From Paractinoplanes maris (GTDB lineage: Bacteria; Actinomycetota; Actinomycetes; Mycobacteriales; Micromonosporaceae), in the NCBI RefSeq assembly GCF_023544465.1, contig NZ_JALPVL010000001.1, forward strand, positions 744,001 through 808,000: a stretch of DNA of 64,000 nt. Reading direction: 5' to 3'. The notes under the pieces were generated by a model. The model was not told the origin of the DNA and did no database searches. It was given only the letters and a program-made list of their open reading frames with translations. Shown in pieces: positions 9,234 through 18,518 of this stretch. Made by a program: the position numbers and the translations under genes. Within the stretch, counting starts at the first letter, position 1. The number at the start of each line of letters is the position of its first letter.

Positions 9234-9263
9234 ACATTAATACGCACCAACTGAGGTTTGTAA
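9234..9263 (-). promoter_or_regulatory. Sigma-A-like leaderless promoter of the HTH/LAGLIDADG gene
   Basis: On the minus strand TTACAA (9258-9263) is followed after 18 bases by TAATGT (9234-9239), and the ATG comes six bases later, so transcription would start at the start codon. An inverted pair CTACAT (9232-9237) / ATGTAG (9266-9271) flanks the promoter and could be an operator. Confidence 0.5.
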
Positions 9264-9394
9264 GCATGTAGATGTGCCAAGTCGTTCCGCTCTCTTACTG
9301 ATCAGGGCCGGAGGCTTGAGCGACATCACGACCATGCATCACACGGCGTTGTCGCGGGGCGATGCCGTCGGAGCGCACCTGGGAGGATGGCCGG

Positions 9395-10066
9395 GTGACG
9401 GATCCTGACGAGGGCGACGGCCGACAGCGGCGTGCAAGGCCGGCGACCGCCCCTCGGGTGCGCATGTCGGCTGCTCAGCGCCGGGAGCAGTTGATCGCCA
9501 CCGGCCGTCAGCTCTTCGCCGAGCGTGGTTTCGACGCGACCAGCGTGGAGGAGGTCGCCGCCCGGGCCAAGGTGTCCAAGCCGGTGGTCTACGAGCATTT
9601 CGGGGGCAAGGAGGGCCTGTACGCGGTGGTGGTCGACCGTGAGGTGCGGGCGCTGCTCGACCGGATCACGGCCGCGCTCACCGCGGGTCACCCGCGGGAG
9701 TTGCTGGAGCAGGCGGCGCTGGCTCTTCTGGATTACATCGAGGAGGAGCCGCACGGCTTCCGGGTGCTGGTGCGGGAGTCGCCGGTGCTGGCGCCCGCGG
9801 GCACGTTCTCGAGTGTGATGAACGATGTCGCCCATCAGGTCGAGCACATTTTGGCGGCCGAGTTCAAGACCCGTGATCTGGATCCGAAGTTCGCGGAGCT
9901 CTATTCGCAGGCGCTGGTAGGCATGGTGGCGCTGGTCGGCCAGTGGTGGCGGGAGGCGCGGAAGCCGAAGAAGGAGATGGTGGCCGCCCAGTTGGTCAAC
10001 CTGGCGTGGAACGGCCTGTCACATCTGGAGGCGAAGCCCACCTTGCTGACCCGCAAGATCCGCTAA
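9395..10066 (+). CDS. TetR-family transcriptional regulator
   Basis: A 223-residue DNA-binding repressor of the TetR family. A basic head is followed by the N-terminal HTH: RREQLIATGRQLFAERGFDATSVEEVAARAKVSKPVVYEHFGGKEGLY in overlapping parts, including the recognition helix KPVVYEHF. The C-terminal ligand domain has no recognisable specificity. GTG at 9395 is chosen because GGGAGG lies eight bases before it; an ATG at 9362 lacks a site. It occupies the same place relative to glmU and tRNA-Gln as Rv1019 in M. tuberculosis. Its stop overlaps the end of the frameshifted frame on the other strand. Confidence 0.9.
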   Translation: MTDPDEGDGRQRRARPATAPRVRMSAAQRREQLIATGRQLFAERGFDATSVEEVAARAKVSKPVVYEHFGGKEGLYAVVVDREVRALLDRITAALTAGHPRELLEQAALALLDYIEEEPHGFRVLVRESPVLAPAGTFSSVMNDVAHQVEHILAAEFKTRDLDPKFAELYSQALVGMVALVGQWWREARKPKKEMVAAQLVNLAWNGLSHLEAKPTLLTRKIR

Positions 10067-10244
10067 GAGGCGGGCGCGCCGATCTTGCCGTGGAGGCCGG
10101 CGGCGAGCACGTTCAGGCCCAGGACGACCAGCACGATCACGCCGCGGTGGAGGAACCGGTCACGCCGAGGCCGATGGCGCCGAAGAGCGCCAGGTGGGCC
10201 CCGGCGAGGAACGCGAAGAAGCGGTGGACTGGGGTAGGGCGCGG
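10063..10244 (-). pseudogene. Disrupted second DUF4383-like membrane frame
   Basis: Reading on from the stop codon of the DUF4383 gene, in the same frame, gives TPVHRFFAFLAGAHLALFGAIG followed by VTG, then the sense continues only after a one-base shift near 10156 as FLHRGVIVLVVLGLNVLAAGLHG to a stop at 10063. The two pieces form two clear membrane helices similar in style to the DUF4383 gene just upstream, but there is no start codon and the frame is broken. It is either a decayed small membrane gene or contains a sequencing error of one deleted base; the missing start favours decay. Confidence 0.5.
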
Positions 10245-10706
10245 TCAGGCCGTGCGGCCCTCGCGCACCTGGCGCGGCGCGCCGGCCTGGGACTGGGGCG
10301 CGACCTTGAGGTAGAGCCCGGCGGTGATCAGGATGAGGCCCACCAGGTAGGTCACGACGACCGTGGCGATGGTGAAGCCGAAGAAGTTGGCGTCGGTGCG
10401 GCTGGTGGCGAGCTCGTAGCTGCCGATGACCAGGATCGCCCAGCCGAGATATTTGTTGGCTTCGACGTCGAGGTTGCGGCCGAGCGCGGCGGTGGCCACC
10501 ACGATGGCGCCGACGATGAGGGCGAGGATCGACCACAGCAGGTTGGTGCCCTGGCCGAGGACGCGGACGTCGCTGGCGCCGGTGAAGCTCTCACCGGAGG
10601 TCTGGATGATCCCGAGAACGCCGAAGACGACCAGGTAGGCGCCGGCGAGGAAGGTGAGCGCGCGGTAGAGAGGCCGCAGCGGGTGGTTGACCGGGGTGTG
10701 CGCCAT
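10245..10706 (-). CDS. DUF4383-type small membrane protein
   Basis: A 153-residue predicted membrane protein of unknown function, with the actinobacterial HPLRPLYRALTFLAGAYLVVFG opening and four hydrophobic segments at roughly residues 14-34, 53-73, 86-102 and 112-133. The ATG at 10704-10706 has GGAG upstream. The match to DUF4383 is by recalled family character. It is followed without spacing by a disrupted similar frame, suggesting an ancestral pair. Confidence 0.78.
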   Translation of the reverse strand: MAHTPVNHPLRPLYRALTFLAGAYLVVFGVLGIIQTSGESFTGASDVRVLGQGTNLLWSILALIVGAIVVATAALGRNLDVEANKYLGWAILVIGSYELATSRTDANFFGFTIATVVVTYLVGLILITAGLYLKVAPQSQAGAPRQVREGRTA

Positions 10707-10786
10707 GGTGTCCGTCTCCAAGGTCAGGTGTTGTACCCGCCGATTCTCGCGTATTGCCCTCAAGCGGCGCAGGCACACCCCCCGGA

Positions 10787-12595
<1,809 letters not shown>

Positions 12596-12602
12596 GATGC
12601 CT

Positions 12603-13550
12603 CTAGGTTACCCGCGCGCCCGGCATCGGGCCCCGGGCGGTGACCGCCTCGCGGCACACTCCGGCCGCGTTGAGCCCGGCCGCGACCCGTCCGGCGTGGG
12701 CGGCGTCGGTGGCCAGGAACACACAGGTGGGGCCGGAGCCGGAGACCAGGCCGGTGACGGCACCGGCCTCGCTGCCCGCCTTGAGCACGTCGGCCAGCTC
12801 GGGCCGGAGCGCGAGCGCGGCCGGTTGCAGGTCGTTGCCGAGCGCGGCGCCGAGCACCTCGGGGTCACGCTGGCGCAGCGCGGACATCAGCTCGTCGGCG
12901 TCGCCCAGGGCCTTGGGCGGCCAGGAGCCGGCGCGCAGCTCGTCGAGCTTGCGATAGACGTCGGGGGTCGACAGCCCGGCGTCGGCCACCGCGACCACCC
13001 AGTGCCAGGTGGTGGGGCGGGCCAGGATCGGGCTGATCGCCTCGCCGCGGCCGGTGCCCAGGGCGGTGCCGCCGTGCAGCAGGAACGGGACGTCGGAGCC
13101 GAGGCCGGCGCCGATCTCGGCGAGTTCCTCGCGGGTCATGCCGGTGCCCCACAGCAGGTCGCAGGCGATCAGCGCGGCCGCGGCGTCGGCGCTGCCCCCG
13201 GCCAGGCCGCCGGCCAGCGGGATCGTCTTGCGCAGGTGGAGCCGGGCGTAGGCCGGCACCCGGGTGCGGGCGGCGAGCGCCTTGGCGGCCCGGATGATCA
13301 GGTTGGTCTCGTCGAGGGCGAGCGCCCCGGTGCCCTCGCCCTCCATGGTCAGTGTGAGGGTGTCACCGGCCCGCGCGGTCAGCTCGTCGAACAGGCTGAT
13401 CGCGTGGTAGACGGTGTTGAGCTCGTGGAACCCGTCGTCGCGCAGCGGCCCCACGCCGAGGTGCAGGTTGATCTTCGCAGGCACCCGGACGCGGACGGGC
13501 CCATGATGCCGGCGCGGCTCGTCGTCGTCCGGTCCCCAGGCCTCGGTCAC
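12603..13550 (-). CDS. ispE: 4-diphosphocytidyl-2-C-methyl-D-erythritol kinase
   Basis: GHMP kinase of the non-mevalonate (MEP) isoprenoid pathway; phosphorylates CDP-methylerythritol. The 315-residue product begins with VRVPAKINLHLGVG, has the ATP-binding glycine-rich motif PLAGGLAGGSADAAAAL near residue 112, and the C-terminal GSGPTCVFL motif. The start is GTG at 13548-13550, overlapping by GTGA the stop of a 26-codon frame that in turn overlaps rsmA, so translation is probably coupled along the chain rsmA - micro-ORF - ispE. Confidence 0.96.
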   Translation of the reverse strand: MTEAWGPDDDEPRRHHGPVRVRVPAKINLHLGVGPLRDDGFHELNTVYHAISLFDELTARAGDTLTLTMEGEGTGALALDETNLIIRAAKALAARTRVPAYARLHLRKTIPLAGGLAGGSADAAAALIACDLLWGTGMTREELAEIGAGLGSDVPFLLHGGTALGTGRGEAISPILARPTTWHWVVAVADAGLSTPDVYRKLDELRAGSWPPKALGDADELMSALRQRDPEVLGAALGNDLQPAALALRPELADVLKAGSEAGAVTGLVSGSGPTCVFLATDAAHAGRVAAGLNAAGVCREAVTARGPMPGARVT

Positions 13551-13627
13551 GGAGTGTCGTCCCCGATCTGCAGTTCGGACGGAGCGTGCGGCCGCGCCGG
13601 GACGGGCTGCGGCGACGGGTCGGTCAT
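13547..13627 (-). CDS. 26-residue micro-ORF linking rsmA and ispE
   Basis: ATG at 13625-13627 overlaps the rsmA stop codon as TGATG, and its own TGA (13547-13549) overlaps the ispE start as GTGA. The product would be a proline-rich, unstructured peptide starting [16 protein letters not shown]. Nothing about it suggests an enzyme; the tight double overlap suggests a translational relay that carries ribosomes from rsmA to ispE. It might instead be the remnant of an N-terminal extension of ispE in another frame. Confidence 0.5.
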   Translation of the reverse strand: MTDPSPQPVPARPHAPSELQIGDDTP

Positions 13628-14508
13628 CAGTCCACCCCTTCCGGCGGCTCGGACGCGGTGAGCTTACCGCCGGGGGGCGACAGTCCGGCCGCCGCGGCGA
13701 TGGCCGCGAACTGTTCGACGGTCAGAGACTCGCCGCGGGCCTGCGGGCTGATCCCGGCCGCGACCAGCACCTGCTCGGCCCGGGCGGCGCCACCGGCCCA
13801 GCCCGCCAGGGCGGCCCGGAGGGTCTTGCGGCGCTGGGCGAAGGCGGCGTCGACCACGGCGAAGACCGCCCGGCGATCGGCGCCCGGGGGCGGGGTGCGA
13901 CGGCTGAAGGCAACCAGGCCGGAGTCCACATTGGGGACCGGCCAGAACACCGCGGGCGGGACCTTGCCGGCCGCGCGGGCCTGCGCATACCAGGCCAATT
14001 TGACCGACGGGACCCCGTACACCTTGGAACCGGGACCGGCGACCAGCCGGTCGGCGACCTCTTTCTGCACCATCACCAGGCCGCCGCGCAGGGTCGGCAG
14101 CTGGGCGAGCAGGTGCAGCACCACGGGGACGGCCACGTTGTAGGGCAGGTTGGCCACCAGCATGGTGGGTGCGGGGTCGAAGTCGGCCCCGCGCACGTGC
14201 AGCGCGTCGGCCTGGTGCACGGTCAGGTGGGCGGCGGTGACCGTCTCGGGCAGCGCCGCCGCCAGCCGGGGGTCGATCTCGACGGCGTGCACGTGGCGCA
14301 CGGCGCCGGCCAGGCCGAGGGTGAGCGACCCGAGGCCGGGGCCGACCTCGAGGGCCACGTCGTCGGGGGTCAGACCGGCGGCGGTGACGATGCGCCGGAT
14401 CGTGTTGGGGTCGTGCAAAAAATTCTGGCCGAGCTTCTTCGTGGGGGCCACGCCGAGCCGGGCCGCCAGTTCCCGGATCTCCGCCGGGCCGAGAAGTGCG
14501 TCAGCCAT
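13627..14508 (-). CDS. rsmA: 16S rRNA dimethyladenosine transferase (A1518/A1519)
   Basis: Also called KsgA. Dimethylates two adjacent adenines in the 3'-terminal helix of 16S rRNA late in small-subunit assembly, using S-adenosylmethionine. Motifs: [10 protein letters not shown] near residue 25, the SAM-binding [10 protein letters not shown] near 54, EIDPRL, and the catalytic NLPYNV near 119. The 293-residue length is normal. Start at 14508 is ATG. The usual actinobacterial neighbour rpfB is absent; a divergent SRPBCC-like gene lies upstream instead. Confidence 0.96.
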   Translation of the reverse strand: MADALLGPAEIRELAARLGVAPTKKLGQNFLHDPNTIRRIVTAAGLTPDDVALEVGPGLGSLTLGLAGAVRHVHAVEIDPRLAAALPETVTAAHLTVHQADALHVRGADFDPAPTMLVANLPYNVAVPVVLHLLAQLPTLRGGLVMVQKEVADRLVAGPGSKVYGVPSVKLAWYAQARAAGKVPPAVFWPVPNVDSGLVAFSRRTPPPGADRRAVFAVVDAAFAQRRKTLRAALAGWAGGAARAEQVLVAAGISPQARGESLTVEQFAAIAAAAGLSPPGGKLTASEPPEGVD

Positions 14509-14542
14509 GGTCTACAAGCCTAGACCGGGTACAAACGAGCGC

Positions 14543-14965
14543 ATGACGCAGTTGCTGGAGTTGCGCGCGGTGGTCGAGGCGTCGCCGGATCGGGTGGCCG
14601 CGGTGCTGCTCGACGTGCGGCCCGGGGGTCACTCCCCGATCGCGGTCACCGGCACGGTCGAGGAGACCGACACCGGCAACGAGTTCGTGGTGATGCACGA
14701 GGGCAGCCGCATCTCGGTGGCCGTCGACGCGGGCGCCCGGATGGTCTCCCAGCAGGGCCAGTGGTGGTATCACGGGGTCTACGAGGTGGAGCCCGACCAG
14801 CGTGGCAGCCAGGTCGTCTACCGCATCCTCAACGTGGCGCCGCGGGCCCGCTGGGCGGTGCGCTTCGTCGCCCGGGGCCCGCTCGCGGCGGCGCCCACCC
14901 AGTTCGCCGGGCAGGTCGAACGGCTCGGCCGGCAACTGGGCGTGAGCGCCTGGGTCGAGGGGTGA
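14543..14965 (+). CDS. SRPBCC/polyketide-cyclase-like small protein
   Basis: A 140-residue soluble protein with the alternating strand pattern and the START/SRPBCC-like opening LLELRAVVEASPDRVAAVLLDV, then WWYHGVYEVEPDQRGSQVVYRI near the middle. No catalytic motif is visible and the ligand is unknown. ATG at 14543 is preferred over longer frames because it lies just beyond the divergent rsmA start; no clear ribosome site is present. It sits between rsmA and tatD where rpfB is often found in relatives. Confidence 0.72.
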   Translation: MTQLLELRAVVEASPDRVAAVLLDVRPGGHSPIAVTGTVEETDTGNEFVVMHEGSRISVAVDAGARMVSQQGQWWYHGVYEVEPDQRGSQVVYRILNVAPRARWAVRFVARGPLAAAPTQFAGQVERLGRQLGVSAWVEG

Positions 14966-14976
14966 CACCGCTCCGG

Positions 14977-15873
14977 TCAGCGCCACGGGCCGAAGACACG
15001 TTCGCCGTTGGCCGAGATCGCGGCGCACAGCTCGTCGACGTCGTCGCCGCGGGTCGCGGCCAGTGAGCGGACGGTCAGCGGGATCAGATAGGACGCGTTG
15101 GGCCGCCCCCGGTGCGGCACCGGGGTCAGGTAGGGCGCGTCGGTCTCCACCATGATCTGCCCGGCCGGGGTGAGCGCGGCCGCCTCGCGCAGGCTGCCCG
15201 CGCTGGCGAAGGTGACGGTCCCGGCGAAACTCAGGTGGAAGCCGCGGCGTACGCACTCGGCGGCGAACACGGCGTCGCCCGAGAAGCAGTGCATCACGAC
15301 CGTGTCCGGTGCGCCCTCCTCGTCCAGCACGCGCAGTACGTCCTGGTGGGCTTCGCGGTCGTGGATGATCAGCGCCTTGCCGTGCCGCTTGGCGATCGCG
15401 ACGTGCGCGCGGAAGCTGATCTCCTGCGCGGCCCGGCCCTGTTCGCCCGTACGGAAGGTGTCCAGGCCCGTCTCGCCGATGCCCCGCACCCGGGGCTGAC
15501 CGGCGAGCGCCTCGATGACCCGCAGCGACTCGTCCAGATCGGACAGCAGCGGCGCCTCGTTCGGGTGCAGCGCGACCGCGGCCAGCACCGACGGGTGCCG
15601 GGCGGCCAGTTCGGCCCCCCAGCGGGAGGACGGCTCGTCCACGCCGACCTGCACGATCCGGTCGACCCCGGCCTTCGCGGCGGCGGTGATCAGCGTCTCG
15701 ACCGGGTCGGCCGCTTCGCCGCCGGGATCCGCCTCCTGAATGGTCAGGTCCAGGTGGGTATGGCTGTCGAAGACGGGGACAGCCAGCGGTTCGGCCGGCG
15801 GCGGGAACTCGCCGGCCCGGCGGCGGTCCCGGTCCCGGCGGGACTGCGAAGGTGACGATGACATGTGAGACAT
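14977..15873 (-). CDS. tatD: TatD-family metal-dependent DNase
   Basis: TIM-barrel hydrolase of the TatD/YcfH family, acting as a 3'-5' DNA exonuclease in characterised members. Metal and family motifs: FDSHTHLDL near the start, GIGETGLDTF, IIHDREAHQD, MHCFSGD and ETDAPYLTP. The frame can extend to a GTG at 15897, but ATG at 15871-15873 is taken; a second ATG lies three codons on, and no ribosome site separates them. Product about 298 residues. It keeps the metG-tatD-rsmA order of other actinobacteria, with insertions between. Confidence 0.9.
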   Translation of the reverse strand: MSHMSSSPSQSRRDRDRRRAGEFPPPAEPLAVPVFDSHTHLDLTIQEADPGGEAADPVETLITAAAKAGVDRIVQVGVDEPSSRWGAELAARHPSVLAAVALHPNEAPLLSDLDESLRVIEALAGQPRVRGIGETGLDTFRTGEQGRAAQEISFRAHVAIAKRHGKALIIHDREAHQDVLRVLDEEGAPDTVVMHCFSGDAVFAAECVRRGFHLSFAGTVTFASAGSLREAAALTPAGQIMVETDAPYLTPVPHRGRPNASYLIPLTVRSLAATRGDDVDELCAAISANGERVFGPWR

Positions 15874-15929
15874 TCTGCACTTCGACCCGGTGGACACTGA
15901 TTGTTCACCCGGAGTCCACCGCTGTTGAC

Positions 15930-15935
15930 TAATTT
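15930..15935 (+). promoter_or_regulatory. Candidate leaderless -10 box
   Basis: TAATTT ends six bases before the GTG start at 15942, with no ribosome site between. This spacing would place the transcription start at the start codon. Confidence 0.45.
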
Positions 15936-15941
15936 CCGACC

Positions 15942-16976
15942 GTGACTGTGACCGGCGAGGACAGCGTGATCGAAACCGATCCGCTCGAGCCCCCGCTGTC
16001 CGCTCCGCTGCGGCGCGATCTCGACTGGGCCCGGGTGCAGCGGATGAGCCAGTCGGCCAACTTCCTGGACGATCCGGTCCTGCGCCAGATCCGCGCCACG
16101 GCGGCGGTCCGGCGCGGTACCCGGATGACCAAAGTGCTCTCTCCGGCGCAGGTCTCCGGCCATCTGGGTGGGTGGCTTCCGTACGGCTTCTGCTACCGGG
16201 CCTGCGACCTCGCCCACATCACCGACCCGCGGGAGCTGGCGCTGCTGGGCACCGACGGTGCGACCGACTCCGAAGTGGCGTACGCGTTGCGCTGGCGCGC
16301 CGTCGACCCGGCCGACTACGAGGTCCCTGGCGGCCGGGCCCAGCCCGGTCTGGCCGCGATCCAGTCGCACAACCGGATCGGCGCGATGATCCTGGGCACC
16401 GGTTTCACCCCGAGCACCGAGGAACTGATCCCGGAATACATCACCGCCGGTTTCGCCGACCTGCCGATCCCGGCCAACTCGCAGATCGTCGCGCACGTGC
16501 CGGGCGGCGAGGAGGTCATCCTCTACACCTTCCAGCCGGAGCAGAACGGCTGGCTGCGGCTGGCCGGCCCACGGTGGCGCCACCTGCTCGACAACCTGCC
16601 CGGGGTGAGCCCCGACCGCGAGTACGTGCCCTGCACGACGACCGGTTCGGCGCGGCTGGTCGGGCAGATCAAGGGCCGGGAGTACGAGGCGGTCGCCGAC
16701 CCGCCGGAGGAGTTCCGGGTGCGGGCGCTGACCCGCGCGGCCCGCTACCCGGTGTCGACGCTGAGCCGGCGCGCCGAGCAGGCCCTGTGGCGGGGCACGC
16801 CGTGCTGGGTGCTGCAGCGCGACGAGGCCTGGGCCCGGCTGCGGCTGGTGCGCCCGGACAACGACTCCCTGCAGCACACGGGCGCCCGCTGCTACGAGCG
16901 TGGCGTCTACGAGTCGTGGGCGCCGGTGGGTGAGCTGCTCGACCACCACATCGCCGACATCCCGTACGCGCTCTGA
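15942..16976 (+). CDS. Conserved hypothetical protein
   Basis: A 344-residue soluble protein I do not recognise. It has no signal peptide or membrane segment and is rich in tryptophan, arginine and proline. The N-terminal third is helical and charged; the middle (residues about 140-260) contains ATLGTGFTP-like loops and PANSQIVAHVPGGEEVILYTF; the C-terminus ends in a WAPVGELLDHHIADIPYAL segment. The start is GTG at 15942, six bases after TAATTT, consistent with leaderless expression. It is divergent from tatD and ends before a large hairpin shared with the next convergent gene. Function is unknown. Confidence 0.75.
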   Translation: MTVTGEDSVIETDPLEPPLSAPLRRDLDWARVQRMSQSANFLDDPVLRQIRATAAVRRGTRMTKVLSPAQVSGHLGGWLPYGFCYRACDLAHITDPRELALLGTDGATDSEVAYALRWRAVDPADYEVPGGRAQPGLAAIQSHNRIGAMILGTGFTPSTEELIPEYITAGFADLPIPANSQIVAHVPGGEEVILYTFQPEQNGWLRLAGPRWRHLLDNLPGVSPDREYVPCTTTGSARLVGQIKGREYEAVADPPEEFRVRALTRAARYPVSTLSRRAEQALWRGTPCWVLQRDEAWARLRLVRPDNDSLQHTGARCYERGVYESWAPVGELLDHHIADIPYAL

Positions 16977-16986
16977 TCGCCAACGA

Positions 16987-17026
16987 CGAAGCCGGCGCCA
17001 CCCCGCGAAGGGTGACGCCGGCTTCG
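16987..17026. terminator. Bidirectional hairpin between convergent genes
   Basis: CGAAGCCGGCG pairs with CGCCGGCTTCG, and after one mismatch five further pairs follow around a CGCGAA loop. It lies between the 3' ends of two convergent genes and can serve both strands. Confidence 0.7.
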
Positions 17027-17042
17027 GCGTGTCAGCGGTGAC

Positions 17043-18317
17043 TCAGTTGATGTAACGGCTGTAGTTGCCGTTGCTGTCGGCGTTCAGGTTCCCGGCCCAG
17101 TCCGCGGCGATCCCGGAGATGGCCAGACCACCCTTGGGCGTGCTCTTGACCGCGAGCGAGAACTTGCCACCCGACGGCTTGGCCGCGTTGAGGCACACAT
17201 TGATGTTGGTGCTGGCGGTGACCGTGACCCACTTCTTCTTGGCCGACGACCAGCACGCCTCGGTGCCGTTGGGCTTGGCCACGACGGCGATGACGATCAG
17301 TTCCTTGACGCCCGAGCCGGTGTCCCCGACGGTGCCCTTGATCGCCTTCCAGGACGAGGCCTTGCCGGCGTTCGACGGCGGGATGATCTTGACGGTCGGC
17401 CGCGCGGTGTCCGGCTTCAGCGTGACCTTGCCCACGACCTGCGGAGTCGCCGCGCCGTACTTGTTGTAGGCGGTCGCCTTCAGGGTCTTGGTACCCGTCG
17501 GGACGAGCATGTTGTTCGGGGTGGCGTAGTAGTACCGGGTGATCTTCTGCTTCTTGGGCTTGGAGATCACCGTGGCCCGCCCGTCGCCCCAGGCCACCGT
17601 GATCTTGGTGGCCCCGGCCGGCACGCTGAGCAGTTCCCAGACGAACTTCTGGCCGTGGAAGACCGAGGTGCGGCTGAGCTTGTACTTCACCGACGACGGC
17701 ACGACGGTCGGACCGACCGACTTGACCACGCGCTTGTTGCCCGCGGCGTCGGTCAGCGTCAGCGTGATCGGCTTCTTGCCGGACGACTTGTAGGTGTGCG
17801 CGATGGACGTGGCCGACGTGCTCACGGTCGAGCTGGCGCCGTCACCCCAGGTCACCACGCGCTTGATCTGCGCGGGCGTGCTCACGTTGTCCTTGATGCC
17901 GGTCAGCGTCAGCGTGACCGACTGGCCGGGGAAGATCGACCAGCGGTTCGGCGCGAACGTGCCGCTGGGCGCGGTCTTGTCCGCGGGCGGCGGCGGCGTG
18001 GTGGTCGCCGGCGGCGTCGTGACCGGCGGGGTCGTGACCGGCGGCGTCGTAGCCGGCGGCGTCGTGGCCGGCGTCGTCGTCTCCGTGGGCGGCGGCAGCG
18101 TGGTGGGCGGCGCCGTCGGGTCGCCGGGCGGCGGCGGCGTGGGCTTGGTGGTGGTCGGATCCGGCGCCGGGGTGGTCGGCTCCGCGGTCGGAGTGCCCGA
18201 CTCGGTCGCGGTGGGCGTCGGCTCGGCGAACGCAGGCGCGGCGAACAGGCCGCCGCCGGCCAGGAACGCACCGCTGACAACCGCGGCGAGCAGCGGACGT
18301 GAGAGGCGAGAGTTCAA
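17043..18317 (-). CDS. Secreted PKD-type repeat protein with Thr/Pro linker
   Basis: A 424-residue exported protein. Residues 1-31 are a Sec signal peptide (SRPLLAAVVSGAFLAGGG core, cleavage after AFA). Residues about 32-115 are a Thr/Pro-rich linker of the kind used to span the cell wall. The rest holds beta-sandwich PKD-like repeats, each with a WGDG motif (VVTWGDGA, VAWGDGR), then a bacterial Ig-like C-terminal part with one disulfide-capable cysteine pair. No catalytic domain is seen; it may be a surface adhesin or matrix protein. The start is TTG at 18315-18317 with AAGGAG seven bases before it. Confidence 0.85.
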   Translation of the reverse strand: MNSRLSRPLLAAVVSGAFLAGGGLFAAPAFAEPTPTATESGTPTAEPTTPAPDPTTTKPTPPPPGDPTAPPTTLPPPTETTTPATTPPATTPPVTTPPVTTPPATTTPPPPADKTAPSGTFAPNRWSIFPGQSVTLTLTGIKDNVSTPAQIKRVVTWGDGASSTVSTSATSIAHTYKSSGKKPITLTLTDAAGNKRVVKSVGPTVVPSSVKYKLSRTSVFHGQKFVWELLSVPAGATKITVAWGDGRATVISKPKKQKITRYYYATPNNMLVPTGTKTLKATAYNKYGAATPQVVGKVTLKPDTARPTVKIIPPSNAGKASSWKAIKGTVGDTGSGVKELIVIAVVAKPNGTEACWSSAKKKWVTVTASTNINVCLNAAKPSGGKFSLAVKSTPKGGLAISGIAADWAGNLNADSNGNYSRYIN

Positions 18318-18472
18318 GGAAATTCTCCTTCGAGGGGGTCAAACCTCACGAAGGGGACGTGGATGACACGGCTCGCGTCAGGACGGAGCCGTATCGATGC
18401 AACGCTGGTGTTCCCCCGTGGAGCGCAGACGCTACCTGATCACTATTACGTGAATCAATCCCATAAATGAAC

Positions 18473-18503
18473 AAGGCCCGTTCGCACCGGGCGAACGGAC
18501 CTT
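18473..18503 (-). terminator. Hairpin downstream of metG
   Basis: AAGGCCCGTTCGC pairs with GCGAACGGACCTT with one mismatch around a five-base loop. It lies 16 bases after the metG stop on the minus strand. Confidence 0.65.
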
Positions 18504-18518
18504 GCGGGGGAAGCGGGA

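Noticed and set aside
18318..18518. Possible c-di-AMP (ydaO-type) riboswitch before the secreted PKD protein, suggested by a GGGGGAAC word
   Set aside because: The other conserved parts of that riboswitch (the GACAGCTAACCTCG-like segment) are absent.
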